DNA of 64,000 nt from Spongospora subterranea (Eukaryota; Endomyxa; Phytomyxea; Plasmodiophorida; Plasmodiophoridae), in the NCBI GenBank assembly GCA_900404475.1, contig OUQQ01000052.1, positions 1 through 64,000 on the forward strand, written 5' to 3'. The position numbers and the translations under genes are program-made. The notes under the pieces are model-generated. The model made no database searches, had not been told where the DNA came from, and saw only the letters and a list, made by a program, of their open reading frames with translations. Below are positions 33,520 through 46,530 of the stretch, one piece after another. Position 1 is the first letter of the stretch, and the number at the start of each line of letters is the position of its first letter.

Positions 33520-33975
33520 AGCATCGTAAATAATTACAATCGTGAATATACGGTAGTTACGTCAAATATTAATCGGTCAAATTGTCGAATAAATTAAATA
33601 CTTTCTTTTTGAGGAGCTGGGAGAACGTTTCCTATAAATATCGTAAATCAAATAGAATGTGTTAGGATACGCGATTATTCTAAAACTCATTGCTGCTAAA
33701 AAAAGCATTTTCCAGAAACGTTTGGAGGTTATTGTCATTATAGAGCAGTTCTGGAAATTGTGAAATCATTGTCGACAGTTCGTCAGACATATTTCATGAT
33801 CAAGCATCGAAATTTCATATATTCCAGGTGCGATTGCCTTAAACGATCATCCAGATTCGCTAAGAGCAGCGCAGCCGAAACTGCCAATGGAAAACGAAGG
33901 TATCAAGCACTGTCGGAGTCCGTGAATTGCCAGCGACTTGGCGTTCGTGATATCCAAGTACAATCTTTGCTTGGA

Positions 33976-36281
33976 ATGACGTCGTTAGTGGCAAAGCGCC
34001 CATCAAATAACGCCACCGCCCATGACGCGTTAGTTAAACGCCAAAAGACGGAACATGAGCTCAGCCTTATCGTAAATTGAATATGATCATTCTGAGAATC
34101 TCATCCTGATGTTTATGCGATTTAGACTCCACGTCGGACCTCATCTTTACCAGCGCCGACCATGCTTTTGTCTGGCCATGGCGCTGCTGTTAACGTTAAC
34201 CGGTAACGCTTTTAGCGCTTTGTTTGGGATCTGTTTTTTAAACAGTTATTCGCTGTCGATTTCTTCATGTTTGTTTTAGTAGGTTCTTATAAACTTTTGT
34301 CGGGTGCAAGCCCATCGAACGTATTTTATCACCGTTTTTGCTGGCGGTGTTAAACGTATTTTTATAACCTCTCAAATCATAATTCCGTCTTTGACAAGAT
34401 TTTCTGCCCCCGACAAACGACGAGCGCATCGTCTTCCGATGATCATTGTGGTTTACGTTTATCGCCACCACCGATTACTGATCATACCATATGGTTCAGA
34501 TTCAATAAAGACGGGACGGTTTTGGCAACGGGCTCTTTCGACAAGCAGGCATGTAAGACCTCATTTTCTCAAAGCTCATTCGCGGTTTCATTTGCGATTG
34601 ATGCAGTTCTTTGGCGTATTGCCGACGAATGTTCAAATTACATGGTTCTTAAGGGGCATCAAGGCTCCATTACCGATCTGGCCTGGTCATGCGATTCAGA
34701 GTAATGAACCACATCGAAGTTCCACATGTTTCTACTTCCAATTGTGTTCACTGGGAATAACTTTTGCAAATTTTGAGCGACCATTAGCTTTGTTTGCTTT
34801 TATGTAATTGTTTCGTTTGCATGTCGCTCTACCCATGGCCGTATCAGTAATAGCTGCTTGTCATCAGGAATATATACACCGTTGGATCTGATAAGGTTGC
34901 AGTGATCTATGATGCCGAAAATGGCGAACAGGTTCGCAAACTTAGGGATCACAGGTCTTTTGTCAACGCCGTTGCCGCATCCTCGTCACAACCACAGGTA
35001 ATTTACTAGTTTAATATACGTACGACCTTCCCGCAATTCAGCCAATTCGAATCGCTCAAGTTAAATTAAACTTACTTTTTATTCATTGGAAGTTTGGAAT
35101 TTTGCGTTTTCCGTTGTTGCACAATGTAACCACTATTGACATCTCATCGCATTCTGTGGCTTTCGGTTGGTTTAGGTGTTCGTCACCGCTGGCGACGACT
35201 CGACCGTATTATTATGGGATGCCAGGTCACGTTCGGTTCAGGCTCAACTGAACTTGGAGTTGCCGGTCACCAGCCTGGCATTGTCAAAAGACGACATCAC
35301 CGTTTTCGCAGGCGGCGTAGACTCAACCGTTACTGGGTGGGATCTACGAAATATTCAGGCCACCTATGTTCGTCGTATATATCGCCCAAATTTTCCAGAT
35401 TGCATTCTGTTCGTTTTTCTGTGGGTGCTCGGATTGGTTCAATGCCAGTGCCAGTTGAAATGTTTTTGCTTTACATTTTAGCGCTAAGCTAGAGTCGGGT
35501 TGTTTATTCTCTTAGTTTCCTGTGTTGGTTCTTAAGTTTGCTGCGAACTTGCCCATTTTCGTTAATTTTCCTGTTTTATGCCAGCGTTTCTTCGGGTTTT
35601 CGAAGTTTTACTGAGACGTGTTTACTTCCCAGTTCCCACCTGTGTTTACTCAGAAGATGTATTTGTGTTTTTCTATAAATTGTTTCGCCGTGATTTAGGT
35701 CCATCAACTTTCTTTAAGTTGATCCCCTATCTTAGGAACTAGTGGGTCCTCAAGATATAGTGACGGGCGTATCGCTTTCCCCAGATGGCGCCCATCTCCT
35801 GGTCAACGCCATGGATAATGTCTTACGCTGCTATGATGTTCGCCCCTTCTGCCCGACCGATCGCCTAGTTAAATGCTTCATGGGTAAGAAAGTTCATTGC
35901 ACATATCATTCTCAATCGTCCTGTTTTTCCTCGTTTCCTCACATCAAGGTTCATTTCCTTGACCAACGGCGTTCAAGTTTCCATGGGCACAATATTGCAT
36001 GATGCAAGTAGTCGAATTATCGATTTTGAATTTGAATTGTAGGCGCAACCCACGATTTTGAGAAGAATTTGCTACGATGCGGTTGGAGCGGTAACGGTGC
36101 TCAAGTAACGTGCGGTTCTGCTGACCGATGTGTTCATATCTGGGATACCGCCACGACACGAATTGTCTACAAGCTACCTGGCCATAAAGGATCGGTGAAT
36201 GACGTGGCCTTTCATCCTCAAGAGCCCGTTGTCGCATCTGCCAGTTCCGATTCAACCATATTCATTGGCGAACTTAACTAA
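33976..36281 (+). CDS. SNRNP40: U5 snRNP 40 kDa WD40 protein (SNRNP40)
   Basis: Eight exons join in phase: 33976-34071, 34126-34202, 34500-34552, 34607-34700, 34868-34997, 35176-35367, 35736-35883 and 36043-36281. The product is 342 residues, close to human SNRNP40 (357). Order and spacing of blocks follow the family: APTMLLSGHGAAVNVNRF, ATGSFDKQAFLWRIADEC, LKGHQGSITDLAW, VGSDKVAVIYDAENGEQV, TAGDDSTVLLWDAR, GGVDSTVTGWDLRNIQ, DIVTGVSLSPDGAHLLVNAM, DNVLRCYDVRPF, THDFEKNLLRCGWS, GSADRCVHIWDTATTRIVYK and LPGHKGSVNDVAFHP. It is a seven-blade propeller of the U5 snRNP that binds Prp8 in the spliceosome. Introns vary from 54 to about 370 nt. Confidence 0.95.
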
Positions 36282-37233
36282 TACGTCTGTAAAAAACCAA
36301 TATTTCATGTCAAATTATGCTACTGACTGTTCGTATTCCCCCAATGAGACTGGATTGGCTATGAACTTTTTTTTACGATTTGTGATCGTTTGTCGGCAAT
36401 TCGCTTTTGTTTTTCCAAACGACCTCTACCTCATCCAGTTTCTAGAAGGTCGTCGGGAATCTTTCTGGACCGCGCTGGCACAGACGAAGAAAAACCGGCT
36501 GTCTTGACCTCTTTCCGGGAAACTTGTGATCGGTTTGATGTTAAGTTTCTCTTTGGTTCGTATTGTTGTGAGTGGGTTTTTGCAACTTTGGTTAGCGATG
36601 TCATAATCTGGAGTTGATCAATTGTCCACTTTGACTAGACCTCGTGTTTACCTTTTGAAAGAGTTTCAATATCGATGTCACTCTTTGTTGCGCTGCAAAT
36701 GTGTGTGTCGGGCGTTGCCGATGTGCACAAGTCTTCGAAATGGTCCATGAGCTCATGGTTATGACGACCAGGATCGGTCTATCGTTTCGGTTCGGTTAGG
36801 GGGTCGTCTGAACTGATTATGATTTAGGGTTAACTAGGACTGGTGATGACTACTAACAGAACAACAGATCAGGTGGGCGCTAATGACAGCGTTGGACATG
36901 ACTGTTGGACATGGTGATGGCAAGGGCCAAACCTGTGGCGGTCAATTGGTCGCGACACATCATGACATGTTGATGATTTGGGGGATATATCGGTATAGTC
37001 CTTATGAGGGAGATGGCGGTTATGGACAGACCCCCTTAACACTAAACGGCCATCGCCCCAATCTCCTCCCCGTTTCGCCAGATCACCAGGTACACTCATT
37101 GTACTCGTCATGATCATCCCCTCGTCATCCCCTCAGTCCTTGCTCATCCCGATCATGATCCCCGACGGTTAATTACCCATCTCCATATTCCACACCACAC
37201 CCTCTTGTTCCCCTCCCTCCCTCTTCACCACCA
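36282..37233. other. Intergenic region between SNRNP40 and LRRC9-like gene
   Basis: No exon is convincing on either strand. The last ~100 bases are rich in C and T (ccctccctccctc-like) just before the LRRC9-like start, which could be a core promoter pyrimidine tract. Confidence 0.4.
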
Positions 37234-40200
37234 ATGCAGAAATCCCTGTTCCCCGACACTATATACGTGTCGAATGAAGAACAACAGGCAATCGCACTGC
37301 TGATTGATGCAAATGGGCTCATGTCGCCTAGAGCGCCATCTAAAGTCACGTCCATTGAACTGTTCATGGCGCCATTTAACGGGATCCTCGGCTTACGCCT
37401 GTTTCCCAATCTCCTCACTCTCGAGCTGATATCTTGCGGTATTCAGGAGCTACAAGGCCTTGATTCCCTCACATCATTAACGCGATTGTCGTTATGTGAA
37501 AATCGCATCTCGAGAATTGAGAACCTGGAGGCGTTGCGGTCGTTGAAAACTTTGGATCTTCGTGGCAATCTCATCACTTTTATCGAAAACCTAAATTGCC
37601 AAACGGCGCTGTCGTCGTTGACGCTTTCGGAAAACCGAATATCGACGATCGGAAATATGGGGCGGTTGTTGCACCTTCAGTACCTGAATCTGGCCGATAA
37701 TCAGATTGACGAGATTCCCGATGAGCTATTACTTTGTCAACAATTGACCGATATCAACCTCAGCGGGAATCGCATCGGGAGTTTGGACGACGTCCGGCGC
37801 CTGGGCGATCTGTCGAACTTACGCCAGATCACGTTCAGCGACCCGCATTATGGCGATAATCCGATCGTGTCGCTGTGCAATTACAGGACGTTCGCCACGT
37901 ATCATCTGGCCCAGGTCGACGTGATCGATCTGGTTGAAGTTAGCGGGCAGGCGCGGTCGTTGGCCCAAGGAATGTACATGAAGAAGATCATGTACTACAA
38001 TATGCGAATCAAGATGACCAAGAAGGATGGCAATAACGTGATCAGGGCGGCCGATCGCATTCGCCTCCAGGTCGTCAATATCCTCGATCGATCCATGGCC
38101 CAGGTCTGGGGCCAGATTCGCCACCTCCAGCTGATGAACAGGCTCATTGATCCAGATATGGCCACGACAACATTCACCGGATCCAATATCATTGATGTCA
38201 TGGCCAACGTACCAGATGGCGCCATCCGAGAAAAGTCAGCCAATTTTTCCATATGAACAGTTTCACTGTTGATCGTGATCTGCTGTGTGTTTGCTGTGAC
38301 CCTTGGACCTCTCCTGATCATCATCATTTACAGAAGCCAAGTGCTGAAAACAGCTGAACATGATTTACGTAAAGAAAGAGCATTGATCGATGATGATTTC
38401 GAACAGTTCAAACTCAGGTATATCTGCAATCGCGTTTGATTTTCCGCATAAGTTCACGATCACGGTTTGGGAATGTTTACTGCTGCGATGTGAACTGAAA
38501 CAACGCATTCAGAATTCAGGGCGATACGAACCTGTATATCGGACGGTTGATGATGGAGCTGAACACGGGTGGAAATATTCGTCTGGAGGATGGCGCTGGC
38601 GGGAACGATGCTTGGGTCGCCCCGACCTTAGAACAGATCGAATCACAGATCGGCATCGACCTTTTTTGTGATGGATTCGACGTCGTCTCAGTTGAGGTAT
38701 GCACTTGTTAAATACGATAAACACTGAACCTCATCGCGATTTCATTCAATGTTCTCTGGAAGAATCACCGCTTCGGCAATCCCTAATGACGATTGGAACA
38801 GTTTCACCAGATTTCGTTTGGAACTACTTTCACAATTACACTCAATGGTTCCTCAAATGGACAACAAGTGCAGTTCATCCCAACTCTCTCTCTCTCTCTC
38901 TGTGTGTGTGTCTCAGATACTATCGATCACCCGTGTCCATAACCGCTTTCTGAGAATGTGCTTTGAGAAGGGCCACGAGGTCGGTCGAAACAATCACTCG
39001 AATGTTTCTTCTTTGACCCTAAAACACTGTAAATGTGTTCGACTGTTGCAGAATGTGGCGATAGAGGCGGATATGGGCCTGTATTTCATTGGATTGCCGA
39101 CCGGGGATTTTGTCGCAACGCAGAACATCCTGAACGATTTTGTGAAATACGGGGTGATTACAGATGGCGTCCGATTATATCAGAAATTGGCTATTGCCGA
39201 TCGGGATCGATTGCGTGTTATGGTCGACACAGATCCATTATATCACCAGGTCAAACAACAATCATCAATCAGTTAGATAATTGGGATCATATTCTATTCC
39301 AAAACGTTTTCGTTTGATCGAAACGACCTATTGTTGTGGTTTTCGTCTGACGACCCGTTTCGGAATGGTCATTGGTATTGTGCCAACCAAACACTTATGT
39401 TATTGTTGTGTTTTACAGAGGAGAGTGACGAAGCGATTGTCGACAATGATCGTGAAGGCGTCCAGTGGCCATATCGATGATGTTCCACGACAGCTAGGTG
39501 ACATCCTCCCAGAGTTCATTATCGAATATCGGTAGCGATAATTGGTGAACCCCCTCCCGTTTGTGCCAGCCATGTTCAATTGCGACCACGTTAGGTATCA
39601 ATTGTCGACATCATCCGACAACAGCTCATCGGTGTCATTTGACGATATGGTCTTGCCACCGACTGATTCCGACCCCATCTCCACTGGAAACGGCCCACAC
39701 AAGAACCGCCAATTGGCCATCGCTTTACGCCTGTTTGAAGCCCGATGGTGCGGTTTGGACCAGTCCCAATGCGAATCAGGTTTAGCGATGTCTCCCCGAC
39801 CCGCTGCCATAAGGCACAAGGTCGCGGAAATCAATCACGATTTGTGTCGTGTATTGATCGTTGGATGTTCAGTTTGTGGCGATACCGACCGACAACGTTG
39901 GCGATACGGTAGAATGGATCGATATCTGTGGGCACGATATCGTGGACATCTCCCACAACCTCAATCGCCTTGTCTGTCTGCACACGCTCATCTTGACATT
40001 CAACAGGATTGAGACCATGACCGGAATATCAGGTACGAGAGAGTGGGTACTGCCCCACGACCATTGCGTTTGGGGAATCGTCATGTTGGGGATCAGGTAC
40101 CGACCTCGTTCCCATTTTTAACCCGACCCCCGTTTGTTCAGAATTGCACCAACTTCGGTATCTGGATCTGGGATACAATCGTGTTGAGCGGATTGAGGGA

Positions 40201-42605
40201 TTGGCCGGGTTGGCGCAACTCACGACCTGCTACTTGAACAACAATCGCCTGGGGCGTGTTGAAGACTTGGAACAGTTTCATCTTCATTGCCCGCGATTGA
40301 ATCACCTCAATGTGACCAATAACCCCATATGCTCTCTGGCATCGTATCGAACCGCATTTCAAGCGGCGTTTGTCCCTCGTGCCGATTGCGATCCTGACAG
40401 ATTCGATAGCCCTTCGACACAGTATCTGTTCGCCCATGATGTGTTGGACCACTCGCTGATCAGTAAAGGCGCCATATTTCAGAAGGTGAGACGGCCCTGG
40501 ACACCACCCCCATCGCTCATTTGACCAACCACAACTGATCACCAATCGACTCGCTGTTAGGGCAGTGATTATGATGCAGAATACGATAGTGTTATTGGGC
40601 TCATACTCGATCATCAACAATTGAAATCGATATCGTTGCTGAACGAGGCCAAGTTCCCGAAACTGAAGACGGCGTCCTTCTGCGATAACAGATTAGACAC
40701 GATTGAGTAATTCACTGACGACGTTTCGTTGATCATTCCGTTTTCCGTTTTGCTGTCGGTTGGCTGGGTCTCAGACCATGTTCATCTTCAATCCGATTGT
40801 TGAGCAGTTATTTGGGATCTGTATACGCCGCCAAAGATCGTGTGCTAATTGCTGGTCCAGGGGGTTCGACGGCTGTCCTGATCTGGAAGGGCTCTCGTTG
40901 GAGGATAATTTCATCACCCGAATCACGAACCTATCTGGTTTACCCCGTTTAACGCGTTTAGAGCTGGGCAGTAATCGCATATCTGTCATTCAGGTATGGA
41001 GATGGTGTTTGGTCGAGATCGGTTGGTGGTGTTGATCTGTCCCTGACCGATTCACCAACAGGGAATGGATGATCTGCACTCGTTGCAGCAGTTGTCGTTG
41101 GAGGATAACCTGATCACCGAGATATCCGGTCTAGAGCAATGCCCTCAATTGCTGGAACTGTATCTGAGCAACAACCAGATTGACGACCTGAAGAGGACCG
41201 TTCGGGGATTGTGTCGATTGCCGAACTTGGTCATACTGGACCTGGCTGGTAATCCAATATGTCAACAGGATAGCTATCGCCTATACTGCATATTCAACAT
41301 CAAGAAGTTGAAGGTGAGTTCGATTTCGGGAATATCGAGATGGGGTTTTTGAACGGAACCGGTGTGATCCAAAACAGGTCCTGGACGGGATCAATATAAC
41401 GGCGGCGGAGATCGAACAATGCAAAATGGAGTTCGAGGGGCGCGTCACCGAAGAGTTTCTGGAGGAATGGATGGCGTATAATGGCGAGACAGGCGAACAT
41501 TCGCAAGGACCGCGCTCCGAATGCCTCGACCTGAGTTCGTCGCAGATACGATTCCTTGACCGAATTGACCCAACCAGGTTTACCTGTAAGTGTTGTTTGA
41601 TATTCCCGAATCGAGGCGTTTGTTCCTTTGACGTTTTGGCGGATATCGTGCGCGATTTGACAATGGACTGCTGTAGATATTCGCCAAGTAAATCTTGAAC
41701 ACAACAGTCTGACCCAGGTCGAATCATTATCGTGTCTTCCGTCGCTAACGTCCCTCAATCTCAACCATAACCATATCGTCGATATTGCCGACGGTGCCTG
41801 GTCCACATTGATCGCCTTGGAGCAGCTCCATCTCACCAACAACCGAATATCGTCGATAATCGCCCTTCATCTCCATCATCTTCCTCGTCTGAAACTGCTC
41901 AATCTCCAATCGAACCTGATCACGGTTTTCAACGGTCTCAGCGCCAGTCATCATCTTCGCCATCTCAACCTGAATCACAACCACGTTTCATCGTTCGATG
42001 GCGCTACGAACCTGACCAGTCTGCGCTGCCTCAGCCTGGATTCGAATGCGTTGCGGTCGATCGGGCCGATCTGTGTCGCCGAACGGTTCCCCCGTCTGCA
42101 ATCGCTATCGTGTGCCGCCAATCGAATCGCCCCAATCACCGACCTTGACCTGCTATCGTCGCTCCCCTTTCTGTCCGAGATTACCCTTTCCGGCAATCCC
42201 CTCGCGCGCCACCATCTCTACCGCCCAACGCTCATCCGCTCTGCCACCGTTCTGCGAATCGCCGACGGCCACGACGTCACCGCCAGTGAACGCGCCCGCA
42301 TGCACGCTCTGTTCGCCATCGACGAGGCGGGCGGCAGACACGCTCCATTGCCGCCGACAACCGTTGCGCCACCTGAACCTGGCCATCCACAGCTGTTCAG
42401 GAATGTCCTAGCAGTAAAAGGGTTATCGGGAAAGCGGCCAATGGGTGGTGGTTCGGGCCATGGAGGTCTGGTGCGGTCACCACGAACATCAACGCTGGTG
42501 TCGCGACCTGGACGTAGGAAGTCGTTCCCCAACGCGGTTTCGCTTCGCGGATCTCAAATCCGTATGTTGCTGCAGCAGGTATCATTTGGTCGACCACACC
42601 CATAG
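37234..42605 (+). CDS. LRRC9-like leucine-rich repeat protein
   Basis: A multi-exon gene starts at ATG 37234. The first exon (to about 38.2 kb) has a leader with IELFMAPFNGILGLRLFPNL, then SDS22-type leucine-rich repeats such as LTRLSLCENRISRIENLEAL and LKTLDLRGNLITFIENL. It ends with the LRRC9-type cap SDPHYGDNPIVSLCNYRTF, TYHLAQVDVIDLVEVSGQA and MKKIMYYNMRIK. Later exons add a coiled segment (LKTAEHDLRKERALIDDDFE, about 38350) and further LRR blocks (40144-40485, 40864-40992, 41065-41310, 41720-42250), with a basic Pro/Ser tail to the TAG at 42603-42605. Two LRR arrays separated by a non-LRR middle match LRRC9, a protein found in ciliated lineages. Intron positions between 38.2 and 41.8 kb are only partly resolved. 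Confidence 0.82.
38884..38914 (+). repeat. Compound (CT)n(GT)n microsatellite in an LRRC9 intron
   Basis: About nine CT units run directly into five TG units. The tract is intronic or near an exon edge and could be length-variable. Confidence 0.9.
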
Positions 42606-42619
42606 GTTGTGGTCGACCA
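42587..42619. repeat. 12-bp hairpin with the LRRC9 stop codon in its loop
   Basis: Arms tggtcgaccaca and tgtggtcgacca (42587-42598 and 42608-42619) pair perfectly around a 9-base loop containing the TAG stop. Each arm also contains the palindrome ggtcgacc. Confidence 0.85.
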
Positions 42620-43262
42620 TAACGTTCAAAGCGTGTTAGGCGTCGAACGATTCTGTATAAAACACAATAATCTGTTGGCACCAGTCTTCTGCATGGCATG
42701 AAAAAATGTAAAATCTGAATGCGAAACTGAACCAACACGTACATGCCATACCGCCCGTCAAGAAAGTTCGGCAATTGATTGTGTTGAAGCAGGCAATAGG
42801 TTTGCGGTCAGATCTGGATTTTGCGGCTGTGTGTTTGAACTGAAAACCGAATCGCGAAATTGATGAGGTTCACGATATAATCACTAAACTATGTATGCAG
42901 AACGATCCAAACTCATAGTGTTTCCACGGGCCAATCCTTGTTTTCAACAAAACTCGGACAAGAGATCAAGTCCGAAATCAGGTGGTTGACACGTTCCGGT
43001 TTGATGGCCAATCTATCCCTTTGATCACAATGTTGACCTCAAGCAACCGGTTTTTAAGAAAGGCGCAACGTTGGTTGATCCGGGAGTGTTGCGGTTTTCA
43101 CGATTGATGGCTCCGTTGTTCAAAAGTGAATGTATTGAAGATTAAGCTGTCTCTCAGTATTTTCCGTTCCGATTGTTATCAAAGCGAATAATGATGACGA
43201 TGTCAGCAACGCGACCGTACACAGTTGAACTGATTCAGCGACCAACCAGGATGTTCATGATA
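42606..43262. other. Intergenic region; no gene seen
   Basis: Apart from the hairpin at its left edge I find no supported exon, tRNA or repeat here. Confidence 0.4.
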
Positions 43263-44331
43263 TTATAATGAACTGCTTAATACAACTCCGACAGATTCAG
43301 TAGGTGGGACAGGCGACAACCCACGTCTTGATCGGTTAGCGCGAGCAATCTGGTCGAGCTTCTTGACGAGATCCGTACGTTTGCGCCAGAACCTCGCCAA
43401 CGATGCCTTTCTTCTCCCATTGACTACACGCAAGACGAACACCAGGACGACAAATGAGAGCATCGCCGCCCCAATCACAACTAGAAGTCCTCTTCTTGTT
43501 CGCACATAGCTGATCGTCACTGTTTTTTCTGAAGAATACCATTAGCCGCTTGTTTTCAAAATTAACATTCAAAAGATTGTCACCGATAAGCTCTGGTTCG
43601 GTTTCAAGGCTCAAAGAAGATGTGGCACCCGATGAAGAAGCCGTGCCAAAGCGGGGAGTGCCTGCACGCGGTGTGGATGGCGACGATTCACCAGGCAAGT
43701 CCTCATCAACTGACACTCGAGGAATTGAAAGCGGTCTAAGACCTACACGAGGTTTTTGGATGAAACGGGACTGGTCTGACACGCCATGGCTTGTCGACCG
43801 GCTGAAAACCGACTTTAACAACAATGAGGGATTGAATGAAGGAGAATTGGCATACCAGAAGGGCTTTCGGCGCGGGTTCCCAAAAACAGTTTCCAAGAGC
43901 TGGCGTATGTTACTGTATAGGGCGAGAAATGCGGGGGAGTGTCTCATGTCCTTGACTGAAACACGTTTTGATTCCTGTGATGGCAATCGAGACAGGATCC
44001 GCCTGATGAACATTTTGAACTGACGACCACATTTTGAAGCCAAGACAACTTGGGGGGAGTCAAAGCAAAATTCGCAGTTTTCGATCATCCAGAGCCAAAC
44101 CGAGGCCGACGAGGGTGAAACCGGACTTATGACGCGAACTCGGGAAGACGACGGTTGCGAGGTCGGCGCCGATTCCGTAACAGTAGAACGGGAACGGATC
44201 AAAGGCACTGGGGGTGAAAGAGATTCACTTGTAAAGAAGAAATCATTGTGTCTTGCGTCGGACCACCTATATAGGGCGAAAAAAGTTATATATTCAGTTG
44301 AGATCGTAAGTGAACAAGAGTGCCGATACAA
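43263..44331 (-). CDS. C-terminal part of an unidentified single-pass membrane protein
   Basis: The minus strand carries a Ser/Pro-rich region with SVKDMRHSPAFLALYSNIRQ, SIPRVSVDEDLPGESSPSTP and EPELIGDNLLNVNFENKRL. A transmembrane segment follows (LLVVIGAAMLSFVVLVFVLR, about 43430-43490), then a basic cytoplasmic-type tail (RRKASLARFWRKR). The two parts lie in different frames, switching at a run of six A (about 43531). A one-base assembly or homopolymer error, or a real pseudogene mutation, would explain this; no intron of a length seen elsewhere here fits. It is likely the 3' end of a gene whose upstream exons lie at 44.4-46.3 kb. A plus-strand frame over the same bases looks less protein-like. 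Confidence 0.42.
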
Positions 44332-44465
44332 ACAGAAAGGACGGTTATTGAAAAAAGATAAACAGCGTCAACGTCATAGATATAGAACCAGTTGAGAACG
44401 AAAATTGTTTCATCAGGGGTAAACGTTTGGTTGACATAGCAATTGGAAAAAAAAAACTTACGAGA

Positions 44466-46311
44466 TTTCTATATTGGAATGCGAACCAACTTCTCGGGCA
44501 AACTGGGATTGAGGCGACAACAGAGACAGATCTAGATTAAATCCAACCACGACCCTACCGGGGAGGCAATCAGCGACAGAGTCGATACAGCAATTCTCCA
44601 ACGTACAGGGTTTTTAAGCTCGGAAGATAAGTTAGGCCCTTGCTTTCAAAGTTACGATTATGATCATCGGAAGGGCAGGTAACACTTCTACAACGAAAGA
44701 AAAGTGAATTATGACGAAATCGCAAAAAAATCAATGAATAGACTCACAGAAAGGACAAGTTCGGAAGCAGCGATAAAGCTGGAACGTTCTGAGCGTCTAA
44801 GAAAACTCTAAGCAATATCAGCAAATCACCATGTGATGGGACACATATCATCGATTTTGAAGGATGTAACAATGCTAAAACAGAACTCGGAACCTCAAGG
44901 GATTATAATGGCAACAAACGTGTCAAGAGGAAACAGAAGTTGATAGAATACTTACAGCGCTGTGAGATCGGGAAGAAGACGTAAATCGTGGATGATATAC
45001 GGTGTTGGACGCTCGACGGAAACGAAATCAATACCGGCAAACCGTTGAATGCCTTTACCCGCTTTCGGGAACATCTTTGGAGACGATTGCACAATCATTG
45101 CCATCTCCGATTTCTCAACTATTGGTTCCGAAACGATTAGCGCCTTCACACAATATCTGTGTCATGAAAACCGTCAGCGCCTGGCCAATCTGGTAACGGT
45201 GTGGCAATGATCAGTGTCGATGTTACGTTTGGTCGTCTTCGAGCATGATAGGAATCTCATCTTCATCGTACGTTAGAACGAACGGGATTATGGTTTGCAG
45301 CGAGGTTTTGACCAATGAACGCGCCGATTTTGGACTGTGCATTTTCGAGTTGATCCATTCCTTAATTGAGTATGTGTCAAGATTGTTCCTAGTAGAACAC
45401 TCTGCCTGATCGCCATAACAATCTTGTTGTGAGGTCGTAACCTCGTGTCCTGTTTTTTGTCCCGACTGGAAAATGCGGATCGTATCACCGTTCTTCGGAA
45501 ACTCAGCGAATTCATTCAATAACGCGCCGAGCTGAACCCCAGCGCAATTCCTAAATCAGGGACCTAGTTATAAATTTGTTCGGCGACACAAATTGAAAGT
45601 CGATTACGCGACTAAATAGCGATCTTTCTCATCGTAGATTCGGCATTGGCAAAATTGGCATAAATAGCGATCATGAGAGTCTGATAGGACAACGCAGGCC
45701 AGACAGTGGAAAATCACAAAACACGACAGCGATGGATTGAAGAATGAAGTGGGGATGATCATGATACGATATGATATCGGTGGCATAACGCGACCAATGA
45801 ATATGCAATCAATGACCTCAGCGAACTACACCTCCCTCTTGATCATGACACACGGCCGCCGACCAATATCACAAGTGGACCAGGTGAGTGGTAAATTCCG
45901 TATCAGTCAACGGAGGCGGAACCCCAAACCTCCTACCGTCAATCCGAGGCGAATCGCCACACTGCGCACTTTTTCGGGGAATCGTATTTCGCCACCTTTG
46001 GAGGTGTTTCCCCCTCAATTCTGTGTATTTTCTCATCTACGCGACAGTGTTTCCGTGACATTTGGTGCAAACTCCAATCTTGGAATGTCCCACTTGGTAG
46101 CGTGATTTGTACAGTTTAGTGTATCATCTACCACGTCACCGTGCTGTCGAGTGCGCCATCTCTGGGCACTACCATAGCCAATGACTTGGTGACGCTCAAA
46201 GACCACCGTAGTTCTGATTGATAGATGTCCAATGATTGGTGGATCGGTCAACAACAAGAAATGTTTCATTTCCGAATTCTTTTTGAAACTCAAAGCGTAA
46301 TCATTGCTCAT
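44466..46311 (-). CDS. Upstream exons of an unidentified minus-strand gene
   Basis: Coding-looking segments are MKHFLLLTDPPIIGHLSIRT and DIPRLEFAPNVTETLS (46311-46033), EFAEFPKNGDTIRIFQSGQK and SLVKTSLQTIIPFVLTYDED (45519-45240), ALIVSEPIVEKSEMAMIVQS and KGIQRFAGIDFVSVERP (45149-44955, followed by a good gtaagt donor), and LENCCIDSVADCLPG with VVVGFNLDLSLLSPQSQFAR (about 44615-44470, also followed by gtaag). Many N-x-S/T sites and a downstream membrane segment suggest a large luminal or extracellular domain. I do not recognise the family and cannot prove that all pieces are one gene. Confidence 0.35.
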
Positions 46312-46530
46312 ACTATATAGATTGCTATATAGCTTTCCTGCTTCGACTTCATTACATCGATGAATAAAAACGACGTTTTGATTTTCGATAAAAAGTGACT
46401 GGAATAACTTTTCATAATCTGCTGTTTAAATTGCGAATAACGAAAATGCAAAAATTTTAGAGAGTTGTATTCGATTATTAATAAACCCGAGACTTGTTGT
46501 TGGACCCTTGTGGGATGGAATTGAAGCGGA

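Noticed and set aside
36340..36370. NETGL motif downstream of SNRNP40 as a third family member
   Set aside because: Only the five residues match, with no VSTS block or hydrophobic segment before them; probably chance.
41281..42774. Minus-strand frames antisense to the end of the LRRC9-like gene
   Set aside because: The plus strand encodes clear leucine-rich repeats here; the antisense frames are codon-bias shadows.
43520..43545. A 20-nt mini-intron (gtattc..cag) to explain the frame change
   Set aside because: It would leave the downstream exon in a phase that hits a stop immediately, and all other introns seen here are at least 47 nt.
43550..44023. Plus-strand 157-codon frame over the membrane protein exon
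   Set aside because: The minus strand continues into a transmembrane segment and a basic tail and has matching composition. The plus frame is probably a shadow, though neither is proven.
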